Below, piece after piece: positions 1 to 7,515 of a stretch of DNA of 39,647 nucleotides. Numbering within the stretch: position 1 is the first letter of the stretch; each line of letters opens with the position of its first letter. A program made the translations under genes and the position numbers. The stretch covers positions 1-39,647 of the forward strand of contig JAFGSB010000123.1 in the NCBI GenBank assembly GCA_016934825.1, given 5' to 3'. Source of the DNA: Candidatus Zhuqueibacterota bacterium. Lineage in GTDB: Bacteria; Zhuqueibacterota; Zhuqueibacteria; Residuimicrobiales; Krinioviventaceae. A model generated the notes under the pieces. That model was not told where the DNA came from. It did no database searches and was given only the letters and a program-made list of their open reading frames with translations.

Positions 1-34
1 ATTGATTCAAATACTTAGATTCCATAATATATGG

Positions 35-80
35 GTGGTACACTTTCAACTGCCCACGAGTGGTACACTTTCAAGTGCCC
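35..80. repeat. IS21-type terminal direct repeats (element end)
   Basis: Two 21-nt direct repeats sit at 35-55 and 60-80 with a 25-nt period and one mismatch. Both contain TGGTACACTTTCAA followed by C or G and TGCCC. Closely spaced repeats of the GTGGTACACTTT kind are typical of IS21-family ends, where they serve as transposase-binding sites. No istA/istB gene is visible, so the body of such an element would lie to the left of the window. The assignment comes from recalled family features, not from a search. Confidence 0.5.
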
Positions 81-85
81 GATGA

Positions 86-220
86 CACCATGCCCGTCGC
101 CCGGCAGATTGGCAATGGTCAATGTATCATAAATATCTTGCGGCGGGTTATTATGATGAAGAATGGGGCGATGAGACATGTGATTTGTTTGCACATACTA
201 AGAATAGTTTTAGTGAATGA
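86..220 (+). pseudogene. C-terminal remnant of a REP-associated transposase
   Basis: The frame open after the TGA at 83-85 and closing with TGA at 218-220 encodes a tail containing PADWQWSMYHKYLAAGYY and then DEEWGDE. The pattern ADWxWSxxHxYxxxGxYxxxWG is what I recognise as the C-terminus of IS200-like/RAYT transposases (Y1_Tnp). The catalytic part is missing. The fragment begins immediately next to the IS21-type repeats, so insertion of that element may have severed the gene. A different small reading frame at 60-269 overlaps it and looks spurious. The fragment is short, so the family call is moderate. Confidence 0.5.
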
Positions 221-295
221 AAATACAATAACAACTTTTCAAACAGGATATTGTTGTTCAGCATATTAAATATCAATCCAAATTTCGAGGTCATC

Positions 296-1915
296 ATGAA
301 AAAAATAAAATTCGTCGTTACCGTCACATTTATTTTTTCCGTATTGTTTTTATATTGTGCTAATCAAAAAATTTATGATGTGGTTGTTTACGGCGGTTCA
401 TCCGCCGGAGTGATTGCCGCCGTACAGGCGGCCCGAATGGGCGCCGCTGTTGTTTTGATCGAACCCGGGACACATCTGGGAGGATTAACGAGCGGCGGCC
501 TGGGGAAAACCGATACCGGCGATAAATCAGTAATCGGCGGTTTATCGAGGGATTTTTATCAGCGTTTGAAGAAATATTATGACGATCCGAAAGTATGGAA
601 ATTTGAGAAACAATCAGATTACAACGGTTACTCGGAAAATGAAGATGCCATCTGGGGATTTGAACCGAAAGTTGCGGAAAAAATTTATGAGCAGATGATC
701 AGTGAATTCAACATCCGGGTACTGAAAGGTGAGCGTCTTGATTTGAATAATGGGGTGCTGGTAGACCAGCAGCGTGTGAAAAGAATCCGAATGGAGAGCG
801 GATTGGTCATCAGGGGTAAAATGTTCATTGATGCCGCGTATGAAGGCGATCTTATGGCTAAAGCGGGCGTCAGCTATATCGTTGGACGCGAATCCAATAT
901 TACCTATGGCGAAACACTTAACGGCGTTCAAAAGAATAATGCCATATATCATCAACTGAAGGATGGAGTGGACCCATATATTATCAAGGGAGACCCGGCA
1001 AGCGGTTTATTGCCCGGCGTACATGGGGGACCCCCCGGAGAGGAGGGCGAAGGCGACCATCGTGTCCAGGCCTATTGTTTTCGCATGTGTCTGACCGATG
1101 TTGCAGAAAACCGTGTGCCTTTTTCCAAACCGGATGAATATGATGAATCCAGGTACGAGCTGCTCTTCCGCAATTTTGAAGCCGGTGAAGATGGAATGCC
1201 CTGGCTTCCGGGTATGATGCCCAACCGGAAAACGGATACAAACAACAGGACCGGTTTTTCAACCGATAATATCAATATGAATTACGATTATCCCGAAGCA
1301 GATTATGAAACCCGGGAGCGGATTTTGAAAGAGCACGAGATATATCAAAAGGGTTTTATGTGGACCCTGGCGAATCATCAGCGGGTGCCGGAACATATAC
1401 GCAGTGAGGTTTCCAGGTGGGGATTGGCAAAGGATGAATTTACGGATAACGGCAACTGGCCGCATCAGTTATATATACGGGAAGCCCGGCGAATGCTTGG
1501 TGATTATGTGATGACGGAAAATGATTGTAAACGTGTACGTATTGTTGATGATCCGGTTGGACTTGGTTCCTATAATATGGATTCACACAACACGCAGCGC
1601 TATGTGACTGAGGAAGGGTACGCGAGGAATGAAGGTGATATACAGGTCTCTCCGCAGGGCGGTTATTTAATCAGTTACCGGTCGATTATACCCAAACGTA
1701 ATGAAATTCATAATTTGTTAGTTCCCGTTTGTTTGTCGGCGTCACATATCGCTTACGGTTCCATTCGTATGGAGCCTGTATTTATGATCCTCGGCCAATC
1801 CGCTGCAACAGCCGCCGTAATGGCGCTTAATGAAGATTTGGCCGTTCAGGATGTGGATTATGGACGGTTAAAAGAAATTCTGTTAAACGACAAACAGATC
1901 GTGGATCTACCTTAA
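296..1915 (+). CDS. Exported FAD-dependent oxidoreductase (PF12831-like)
   Basis: The 539-residue protein begins with a basic stretch and a hydrophobic signal segment ending near Cys21 (VLFLYC), so it is probably exported and possibly a lipoprotein with an atypical lipobox. Residues 28-55 form a Rossmann dinucleotide-binding motif with GGSSAG at 33-38, followed by the acidic residue of VVLIEPG. The next segment, THLGGLTSGGLGKTD, is typical of the FAD-dependent oxidoreductase family often found in carbohydrate-utilisation loci of Bacteroidetes and Planctomycetes. The C-terminal part (GSIRMEPVFMILGQSAATAA) is the usual second FAD-contacting segment of this family. The ATG at 296 was chosen because GAGG at 287-290 gives good spacing and the signal peptide starts there; the frame is open further upstream from a TTG at 251. 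The substrate is unknown. It stands alone between mobile elements. Confidence 0.85.
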   Translation: MKKIKFVVTVTFIFSVLFLYCANQKIYDVVVYGGSSAGVIAAVQAARMGAAVVLIEPGTHLGGLTSGGLGKTDTGDKSVIGGLSRDFYQRLKKYYDDPKVWKFEKQSDYNGYSENEDAIWGFEPKVAEKIYEQMISEFNIRVLKGERLDLNNGVLVDQQRVKRIRMESGLVIRGKMFIDAAYEGDLMAKAGVSYIVGRESNITYGETLNGVQKNNAIYHQLKDGVDPYIIKGDPASGLLPGVHGGPPGEEGEGDHRVQAYCFRMCLTDVAENRVPFSKPDEYDESRYELLFRNFEAGEDGMPWLPGMMPNRKTDTNNRTGFSTDNINMNYDYPEADYETRERILKEHEIYQKGFMWTLANHQRVPEHIRSEVSRWGLAKDEFTDNGNWPHQLYIREARRMLGDYVMTENDCKRVRIVDDPVGLGSYNMDSHNTQRYVTEEGYARNEGDIQVSPQGGYLISYRSIIPKRNEIHNLLVPVCLSASHIAYGSIRMEPVFMILGQSAATAAVMALNEDLAVQDVDYGRLKEILLNDKQIVDLP

Positions 1916-2163
1916 AACCTGAATCCAGTATCTGAAATGATTCCCTGAAGTACCGGCTGCCAATTATCTGTTTTTAAAATGAAATTAAATAGGATGAAAT
2001 TTGTTATATTTTTTTAAATTTGAATTTATTCATAATCGATCAGTCCGCAGGGTAGAACTCGTCCCACCAAAATAAAAAACACGGGATGAAATTCCCGCAC
2101 AAACAATAAATTGGGGAAATAAACCATTTCATGTATATACGTACAAAATAAAATGCCGAATAA

Positions 2164-2184
2164 GGGGCGATTCGTGAATCGCCC
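2164..2184. repeat. REP-like palindrome upstream of the RAYT gene
   Basis: Arms GGGCGATTC (2165-2173) and GAATCGCCC (2176-2184) are perfect inverted repeats around a 2-nt centre, 19 nt before the RAYT start codon. RAYT transposases bind and cleave such hairpins next to their own gene, and the same palindrome recurs inside the RAYT reading frame at 2515-2536. Confidence 0.75.
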
Positions 2185-2202
2185 TAACATAGGGGAATCG
2201 TA

Positions 2203-2820
2203 ATGGTTTACAATCCGAACAAACATCATCGCCGGTCGATCCGGTTGCCGGAATATGATTATTCCCGCGCCGGCGCCTATTTTGTGACCATGTGCGTTCA
2301 CGAGCGGCAAAACCTGTTCGGCGACATCCGGGACGGCGTCATGCGGTTGAACGCGGCGGGACAAATTGTCAATGAGGAATGGACATCATGCGGGGACGGT
2401 AACCCGAATATCATGTTGGACAATTACGTGGTCATGCCGGACCATTTTCACGGGATTGTTGTTTTTACGGATTATATTGGCGTAGGGGCGATTCCGATAG
2501 GGGCGATTCCGATAGGGGCGATTCATGAATCGCCCCAACAGAGATCGCCCCGACAACAACAACAAACAAAAATGACCCAAAAACAACGCCGCAACATGGG
2601 TTTATCGAAATTGATCGGGCGTTTTAAAATGCGGTCCGGCAAACGGATAAACCAATTGCGCGGCACACCGGGTCTTGTCGTATGGCAACGCGATTATTAC
2701 GAACACATTATCCGCGACGAGGCCGAACGGGACCGCATTCGCGAATACATCGAAACCAATCCTGCCAGGTGGTGGGAGAGAAGGAAGGGACAATACGGGC
2801 AATTCATAAAGCACCCCTAA
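2203..2820 (+). CDS. REP-associated tyrosine transposase (RAYT, Y1/HUH family)
   Basis: The 205-residue HUH single-strand transposase opens with the family-typical RRSIRLPEYDYSRAGAYFVT, followed by VHERQNLFG. The metal-binding HUH motif is MPDHFHGIV (His-Phe-His). The nucleophilic tyrosine is expected in WQRDYYEHIIRDEAE, followed by the helix RIREYIETNPARWW. The length is normal for the group. Residues around 95-125 are an unusual spacer (repeated GAIPI, then GAIHESP and a Gln/Arg-rich stretch) encoded by tandem REP-related DNA. The DNA upstream holds a REP hairpin. The TAA stop at 2818-2820 coincides with the left border of the next insertion sequence, so the original C-terminus could have been altered there. 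No strong ribosome-binding site is seen. REP-associated transposases are thought to mobilise or maintain REP hairpins as domesticated single-copy enzymes. Confidence 0.9.
   Translation: MVYNPNKHHRRSIRLPEYDYSRAGAYFVTMCVHERQNLFGDIRDGVMRLNAAGQIVNEEWTSCGDGNPNIMLDNYVVMPDHFHGIVVFTDYIGVGAIPIGAIPIGAIHESPQQRSPRQQQQTKMTQKQRRNMGLSKLIGRFKMRSGKRINQLRGTPGLVVWQRDYYEHIIRDEAERDRIREYIETNPARWWERRKGQYGQFIKHP
2485..2536. repeat. Tandem REP half-sites and full REP palindrome inside the RAYT frame
   Basis: The 15-nt unit GGGGCGATTCCGATA occurs twice in tandem (2485-2499, 2500-2514). It runs into a perfect 22-nt palindrome at 2515-2536 with arms GGGGCGATTCA and TGAATCGCCCC. A further half-site, GATCGCCCC, follows at 2543-2551. 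The unit length is a multiple of three, so the reading frame is kept and the DNA is translated as GAIPI repeats and GAIHESP. Confidence 0.9.
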
Positions 2821-2843
2821 TTAGGGCTTCCTGAAAAAGTCAT
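2819..2843 (+). repeat. Left terminal inverted repeat of the IS
   Basis: This end pairs with 4502-4526 (22 of 25 positions match on reverse complement). The mismatches lie in the outer half; the inner TCCTGAAAAAGTCAT is shared exactly. Confidence 0.85.
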
Positions 2844-2935
2844 AAAATATTTGTTTATTAATAAGTTATCTGTTGCAAATTTTGATAAAAATGTATACTT
2901 TTTTACAAAAATAGTTAAAAACTCTTGCAGATGCC

Positions 2936-4501
2936 ATGATCAGAGAACCGAATTATAAACAGCTTTCCATTGAAGAATTTAAGACCCCCTTTGAAAAGGG
3001 ACTTGATAAAACCAATCGCTGGGTTATGTTAGCGTCATTATTACCTTGGGAAGAGCTTACAAATATCTATACAAAAGCTCTCAGCCACAGGATGGGCAGG
3101 CCTGCTCTACACGCCCGAGTGGCTATCGGCGCTGTTATAATCAAACACAAATTGTGTTTGCCTGACGAAGAAGTGATTCCGGCGATCCAGGAAAATCCAT
3201 ACCTGCAATACTTTTTAGGATATAGTGGTTTTTCTCATGAAAAGCCCTTTGATCCATCTTTATTTGTGACGATCCGCAAGCGTTTAGGTTTGGAAGCATT
3301 TAATGAAATGACCGACGCGCTGCTTGCCGCGGTTTCGGACGTTGAAAAGAGAACCAAAAAGTCCGGGAAAAGGGCCACTAAAAAGAACAAGCCCACGGTG
3401 CCGTCGCCTGAAAATAATGAGAAAGGTCTTTCTGACGACCTTTTTGAGGATAAAGACAGACGCTCCGGCATGCTTCTTTTAGATGCTTCTGTTGCGCCTG
3501 CTGACATCAAGTATCCCACCGACCTGGACTTGTTGAACACCTCCCGCGAACACAGCGAAGAATTGATTGACAGTCTTTGGGAGCAGGTCAAAACACCGGA
3601 CGCAATCAAGCCACGAACATATCGCCGGGTGGCAAGAAAAGCTTATTTGAAGCTGGCCAAAAAACGTAAAAAGAAAGCCAATGAACTGCGTAAGGGCATT
3701 CGTAAACAACTGAACTGCCTGAATCGTAACATTAAAACAATCAACGCATTGCTGGACAAATTCGAAACGAAAGAGTGCCCGTTTTCAAAACAGGAGTTAC
3801 AATCGTTTTGGATCATTCAGGAACTCTACCGTCAGCAACAACAAATGTATAATGAACGCAGTCATAAAATAGAGGACCGTATCGTCAGTATTTCCCAGCC
3901 GCATGTCAGGCCAATTGTGCGGGGCAAAGCCAAAAGCGAGGTCGAGTTCGGCGCCAAAATATCCGCCAGTGTTGTGAGTGGTTTTGTTTTTTTGGACCGC
4001 GTGTCCTGGGACGCATATCATGAAGCCTCCGATCTGCCGCTCCAGGTTGAAAAACATAAAGAACGATCTGGCTTTTATCCGGAAGTCGTGATTGCAGATG
4101 GCATTTATGGAACACGGGAGAACCGGGCCTGGCTCGCAGAAAGAAATATCCGATACTCCGGCAAACCGCTTGGACGACCACCCAAGCTGGATATGGGAAA
4201 AGCAGCAGAATTTAAGTTACAACAAAAACAACGAAAGAAAGAGATCGGGATTCGCAGCCATATTGAAGGCAAGTTTGGTGAAGGCAAACGTGCCTATGAT
4301 CTGGATTTGGTAAAAGCCAAATTACCAAAAACCAGTGAATCCTGGATTGCTGCTATCTTTATGGTCATGAATATAGCCCGTTGGCTGCGGGACTATATTT
4401 TTGTGCCCATTTTTTCCAGCATGAAAGATCGATTTTTTCTACTATTTTTGTATGTCAAAGAACGAGTTTGGGGGTTATGTACCCCAATTTCTGATTATTA
4501 A
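2936..4501 (+). CDS. IS5/IS1182-type DDE transposase
   Basis: The 521-residue transposase has an N-terminal DUF772-like helical domain (residues ~15-125; PYLQYFLGYSGFSHEKPFDPS and SLFVTIRKRLG are typical). A basic, Lys/Arg-rich linker follows around residues 135-160 and 225-275. The DDE catalytic core is visible: Asp in LLLDASVAPADIKYPTD, Asp in VVIADGIYGTRENRAWL, and Glu in RSHIEGKFGEGKRAYDL. The ATG at 2936 was chosen; no good ribosome-binding site precedes it, which is common for transposases, and a second ATG at 2931 is out of frame. The length fits the group. The gene fills the space between the inverted repeats at 2819-2843 and 4502-4526 with no accessory genes. It appears intact. Confidence 0.92.
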   Translation: MIREPNYKQLSIEEFKTPFEKGLDKTNRWVMLASLLPWEELTNIYTKALSHRMGRPALHARVAIGAVIIKHKLCLPDEEVIPAIQENPYLQYFLGYSGFSHEKPFDPSLFVTIRKRLGLEAFNEMTDALLAAVSDVEKRTKKSGKRATKKNKPTVPSPENNEKGLSDDLFEDKDRRSGMLLLDASVAPADIKYPTDLDLLNTSREHSEELIDSLWEQVKTPDAIKPRTYRRVARKAYLKLAKKRKKKANELRKGIRKQLNCLNRNIKTINALLDKFETKECPFSKQELQSFWIIQELYRQQQQMYNERSHKIEDRIVSISQPHVRPIVRGKAKSEVEFGAKISASVVSGFVFLDRVSWDAYHEASDLPLQVEKHKERSGFYPEVVIADGIYGTRENRAWLAERNIRYSGKPLGRPPKLDMGKAAEFKLQQKQRKKEIGIRSHIEGKFGEGKRAYDLDLVKAKLPKTSESWIAAIFMVMNIARWLRDYIFVPIFSSMKDRFFLLFLYVKERVWGLCTPISDY

Positions 4502-4526
4502 ATGACTTTTTCAGGATACTCTAATT
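4502..4526 (-). repeat. Right terminal inverted repeat of the IS
   Basis: Reverse complement of the left end with three mismatches. It starts one base before the last base-pair position of the transposase stop region and ends in TAATT. Confidence 0.85.
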
Positions 4527-4527
4527 A

Positions 4528-4860
4528 AAATTTATGACATGTCTGTACACCTGGTTAAAGAAATCGAATTTATTTCAATTTATTAATAAAATTTAATTTG
4601 AATTTAATGTAATCTTAATGTTGGGTATTTATTTTAAACAGTCAAATGAACATTAAAATAATTAGATACCTTAAGAGGTTGAATTTATTCATTTAACTCC
4701 GATCCTGATTTGCTTAATTATCGGCAGCTTGTAAGAGATAGGGGTGGATGGTTCAGCACGATGGCCTTAATATATCAATAACCAGGATCAACTCGTCGTT
4801 GCCCGTGAGCGGGTGAAAATCAACTTTTTAACTTTTGAAAATATTATGGAAAAAACAATA
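4528..4860. other. AT-rich intergenic region after the IS
   Basis: About 330 nt without a convincing gene, repeat copy or clear promoter. A GTG at 4813 and an ATG at 4846 are in frame with the next gene but lack a ribosome-binding site. A very short CCCG/CGGG stem lies at 4802-4813. I see nothing else that can be supported. Confidence 0.5.
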
Positions 4861-7116
4861 ATGAAATATTTGAAAAAAATTCTGTTATTCCCGGTGGTTT
4901 TATTGCTAACGGCCAGTTCTATTCTATGCACAAAGCCGGGCGAGAGCGGTAAACCCGGATTTCGAATTCGTTCCGACTTTACCGCTACGTTAAACTCCGA
5001 CGAGGGTTGGGCCGGTGCACCAAATGAGAACGTCACTGTTTTTGCAGACCAACCTTTCCGCATTCGATTTGAATTGGAGAGTCCCGCAGAACCTGCAATT
5101 AGCCGGCAGTTCCGGCTCCAATACAGACGAAATAGCGGCGTATGGACCGATATTGAGGCACATGACTTTCCCCACCCGGAACGCGATATTAGCGTGAATT
5201 TTTCACAATTTGAGACCGGTATGCAACCTGCAGGCTGGACGGTTTTTAAGGGCAATTCCTCGAATATGGTAGTAACAACAGATAACGAAAAGGACATTCT
5301 TCACATCAAAACGGATCAAGATCCGTTTGTCGGGCTCTTCACACCACCGTGGGAGGCAACCGAATTGGCATCTCAATTCCGATTGACCCCTGACAATCAC
5401 AATGGGATCGCGTTCGTTATGGGCTATGTCGACAGCAACAATTATTGCCTGGTACAGCTCGATCCCACCTCCGGCACGATACGTGTGAGCCGGGTTATTA
5501 ATGGGAGAGAAACGGTCCTTGCCGAGAGAAACACCGAGATCCCGTTTGGTCAATGGCTCGAAATCGAAATTGGTACCGATAACCGTGAGATTGAGGTTAA
5601 TTTCCAGGATGACATGCTGGAAATGGATGTCAGGCTTGAGGCTGATATTCCGCTGTCAAAGCTTGGATTTCAGGTTCCGTCAAATGGTGCGATTGATTTT
5701 CAGGAGTTCTCCTTCGCAGGAGAAGCCCAAACACCTCGGGTCAGTATAGTCACTTGTCCGGCCTACGAGCACGGCATGTCAACCAAGAATTTATTGAAAG
5801 GTTCGGCCGCACCTTACCAGGCCGGCGCCGGTATAAGTTTTGCCGAACAAACGCCGGTATGGAGCGGTGCGAATGCTCATGGCGAATTCGAATGGCCGGT
5901 GGTTATTCGCCGGTTTGCCGATGGAGCAGTGACCAATAATGAAGGGGATACATTCGAATTCAGAATGGTCGACGCAGTCGGCGCCGCAGGGGGAATCGAA
6001 CATAATCCGGTACTCCGGCTGTCCATCCCGCCCGGTCATGTCGGCGGGACATTCATAGAAAATCCCGGCAGGATCGGACCCTGGCAGGCCTCAAACGGTG
6101 ATCTTTACTTTATGATGGAGCCGGCGGAGACGGAAAATGTGTTCATGATGATAAAGTCTACGGACAACGGACGCACCTGGCGCGAAGTGGACGGCGCAAA
6201 CCGACCCAGGACAAATGACCTTGAATCGGTCGATTCACGGTTAGTGGGTGATACGATTCACATTATTCACCAGGTGACCCATTCGGTGCGTTATCACACT
6301 TTCCGCACGTCTGATCATCCAACCCATCCCGATACCTGGGCCATCCGGGACGAACTGGCCGGAACCGTAGATGCAATCGCCCAGACCGCGTCGATGGTCG
6401 TGCGCTCGGACCGAAGTATTGTCGCCTTTTATCTTGGCCAGGAAAAAATACATTACAGCGTACGTTCGCAGGCAGGCGTATGGAGCCGGGTGATGACCCT
6501 TGATCCCGACCTTCAACCCAACCATGCCGGACCGCAAGCGGTGCTTGGTGCGAACGACATTATTCACCTCGTCTACTATGGAACCGACGGCACCATCTGG
6601 TATCGACGGTTTCTTCCCGATGGGACCCTCACGCCAAGACAACTGTTAGCTACAGGCGCCGGGACTTCACGGGCGGAATATGGCGCAGTACTGCCGCTTG
6701 TCTTTATTCCCAATAAGAATGAGGTCGTCATTATTTACAGGCTCGCATCCGGAAACCTGTGGGAACGACGGATTGTAAATGATGCCCCACCTACAGAGGC
6801 GGTTATGGTGACCGATCGTAAGGTTGTCACCGACGCCGTCGACTCACAGCAAGCCGGTGCCGACGCTGTCCTCGACGGCGAGACCATATATGTAATGTTC
6901 ATCGAGGAGTCGTCCCGCAGCATCTTCAGCACCAACAACAACGGTGGATGGCAGTCCGGACAGCTCCGGGTCGATAACATATTGGGATCGTGGGTCCGTG
7001 GAAATGTATACACCCGGAAAGATGGCGTGAGAGTATATGGATACGTCTATGATGCGGGTTCCGATGGCGGTTCGGGCCTGAATCGATTCAAAGAGTTGAT
7101 CTTGAATGGCAATTAA
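4861..7116 (+). CDS. Exported LamG-like/BNR-propeller protein
   Basis: The 751-residue exported protein has a signal segment (MKYLKKILLFPVVLLLTASS) ending at a Cys in SSILC, so it is a probable lipoprotein with a weak lipobox. Residues ~30-110 look like a beta-sandwich module. Residues ~113-290 resemble a concanavalin-like/LamG jelly-roll, with GIAFVMGYVDSNNYCLVQLD and then FGQWLEIEIG. The C-terminal ~350 residues look like a sialidase-type beta-propeller of the BNR_4 kind: a clear Asp-box STDNGRTW lies near residue 433 and several degenerate blades follow (DGTIWYRRF, SGNLWERRI, NNGGWQSGQ). Such proteins bind or cleave sugars, but no catalytic site could be assigned. The ATG at 4861 fits the signal peptide; ATG 4846 and GTG 4813 are in-frame alternatives. 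It is monocistronic, ending in a dispersed repeat. Confidence 0.75.
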   Translation: MKYLKKILLFPVVLLLTASSILCTKPGESGKPGFRIRSDFTATLNSDEGWAGAPNENVTVFADQPFRIRFELESPAEPAISRQFRLQYRRNSGVWTDIEAHDFPHPERDISVNFSQFETGMQPAGWTVFKGNSSNMVVTTDNEKDILHIKTDQDPFVGLFTPPWEATELASQFRLTPDNHNGIAFVMGYVDSNNYCLVQLDPTSGTIRVSRVINGRETVLAERNTEIPFGQWLEIEIGTDNREIEVNFQDDMLEMDVRLEADIPLSKLGFQVPSNGAIDFQEFSFAGEAQTPRVSIVTCPAYEHGMSTKNLLKGSAAPYQAGAGISFAEQTPVWSGANAHGEFEWPVVIRRFADGAVTNNEGDTFEFRMVDAVGAAGGIEHNPVLRLSIPPGHVGGTFIENPGRIGPWQASNGDLYFMMEPAETENVFMMIKSTDNGRTWREVDGANRPRTNDLESVDSRLVGDTIHIIHQVTHSVRYHTFRTSDHPTHPDTWAIRDELAGTVDAIAQTASMVVRSDRSIVAFYLGQEKIHYSVRSQAGVWSRVMTLDPDLQPNHAGPQAVLGANDIIHLVYYGTDGTIWYRRFLPDGTLTPRQLLATGAGTSRAEYGAVLPLVFIPNKNEVVIIYRLASGNLWERRIVNDAPPTEAVMVTDRKVVTDAVDSQQAGADAVLDGETIYVMFIEESSRSIFSTNNNGGWQSGQLRVDNILGSWVRGNVYTRKDGVRVYGYVYDAGSDGGSGLNRFKELILNGN

Positions 7117-7152
7117 AGTCCGCATGGGGGACTCGTTTCATACTGTACCTGG

Positions 7153-7228
7153 CTGCGGACCACGCTGATATACACGGATAAAAAAATGTAAAATTCGTGT
7201 GTTTTTGTGTTATCAGTGTGCAGTTTTC
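7153..7228. repeat. Dispersed CCACGGAT-type hairpin repeat, copy A
   Basis: One of five related intergenic sequences of about 70-78 nt (others at 10342-10418, 10938-11006, 21273-21346, 23193-23270). It has a left arm like GGACCACGCTGAT..ACACGGAT, an A/T-rich centre and a right arm like ATTCGTGTG..TTATCAGTGTG, ending in a T-run. It lies 37 nt after the stop of the BNR gene. Confidence 0.65.
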
Positions 7229-7307
7229 AATCTTGTCAACCCGGAAGTGTATAAATTTTTTTCATATCATGTGCAATTATAAATATCGCTTTTTTATATA
7301 ATTATAC

Positions 7308-7336
7308 TTGACCTCATAATTGTTTTTATTTATATT
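7308..7336 (+). promoter_or_regulatory. Sigma-70-like promoter of the CsgG-like gene
   Basis: TTGACC (7308-7313) and TATATT (7331-7336) are separated by exactly 17 nt. The surrounding block, with AATTGTTTTTATTTATATT, is nearly identical to the promoter block at 21421-21449. It lies about 180 nt before the start codon at 7516. Conservation of the whole block, not just the hexamers, supports it. Confidence 0.6.
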
Positions 7337-7515
7337 AAGTCGTACAGTCCCGCAAACCCCCAGGCTCGAACCACCACAGAAGTCCGACGCAAAACATCCG
7401 CAAACAATCAGTTAAACAGAGCATACCAAAGTCAACGACTGAGCAGTTATTTTAAAACAGATCAACGAAATCCGGTTTACGGATGCGGGTGAGAATAGTA
7501 TTTGAGGAGGCGAAA
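7337..7515 (+). promoter_or_regulatory. Structured 5' leader shared with the gene at 21733
   Basis: The leader begins with AGTCGT (7338-7343), which can pair with ACGACT (7435-7440) to close a stem around roughly 90 nt. Inside lie GCAAACC and GACGCAAAACATCCGC. The latter segment (GTCCGACGCAAAACATCCGC) matches the leader at ~21503-21522 (GTCTGATGCAACACATCCGC) at 17 of 20 positions. The GCAAACC..GACGCAAA pair recalls the c-di-GMP-I riboswitch, but the tetraloop, receptor and spacing are not convincing. The Shine-Dalgarno GAGGAGG of the next gene is at 7504-7510. Confidence 0.4.

Larger units (their letters stand above)
2818..4527 (+). mobile_element. Complete IS5/IS1182-type insertion sequence
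   Basis: The element contains one DDE transposase gene flanked by terminal inverted repeats at 2819-2843 and 4502-4526 that match at 22 of 25 positions. The inner 15 bases, TCCTGAAAAAGTCAT, are identical except for orientation. Both outer borders read TAATTA (2818-2823 and 4522-4527). Because TAATTA is its own reverse complement, it cannot be told from the sequence whether it is a duplicated target or part of the inverted repeat. The near-perfect ends and intact gene suggest a recent or still active insertion. It landed exactly at the RAYT stop codon. Confidence 0.85.

Noticed and set aside
60-269. 69-residue open frame at the left edge
   Set aside because: It runs through the IS21-type repeat and overlaps the RAYT remnant in another frame; the protein has no recognisable features.
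7337-7440. c-di-GMP-I (GEMM) riboswitch
   Set aside because: GCAAACC and GACGCAAA are present, but the spacing between them is about twice the usual, no GAAA tetraloop is visible and no receptor helix could be drawn. Kept only as a possible resemblance.
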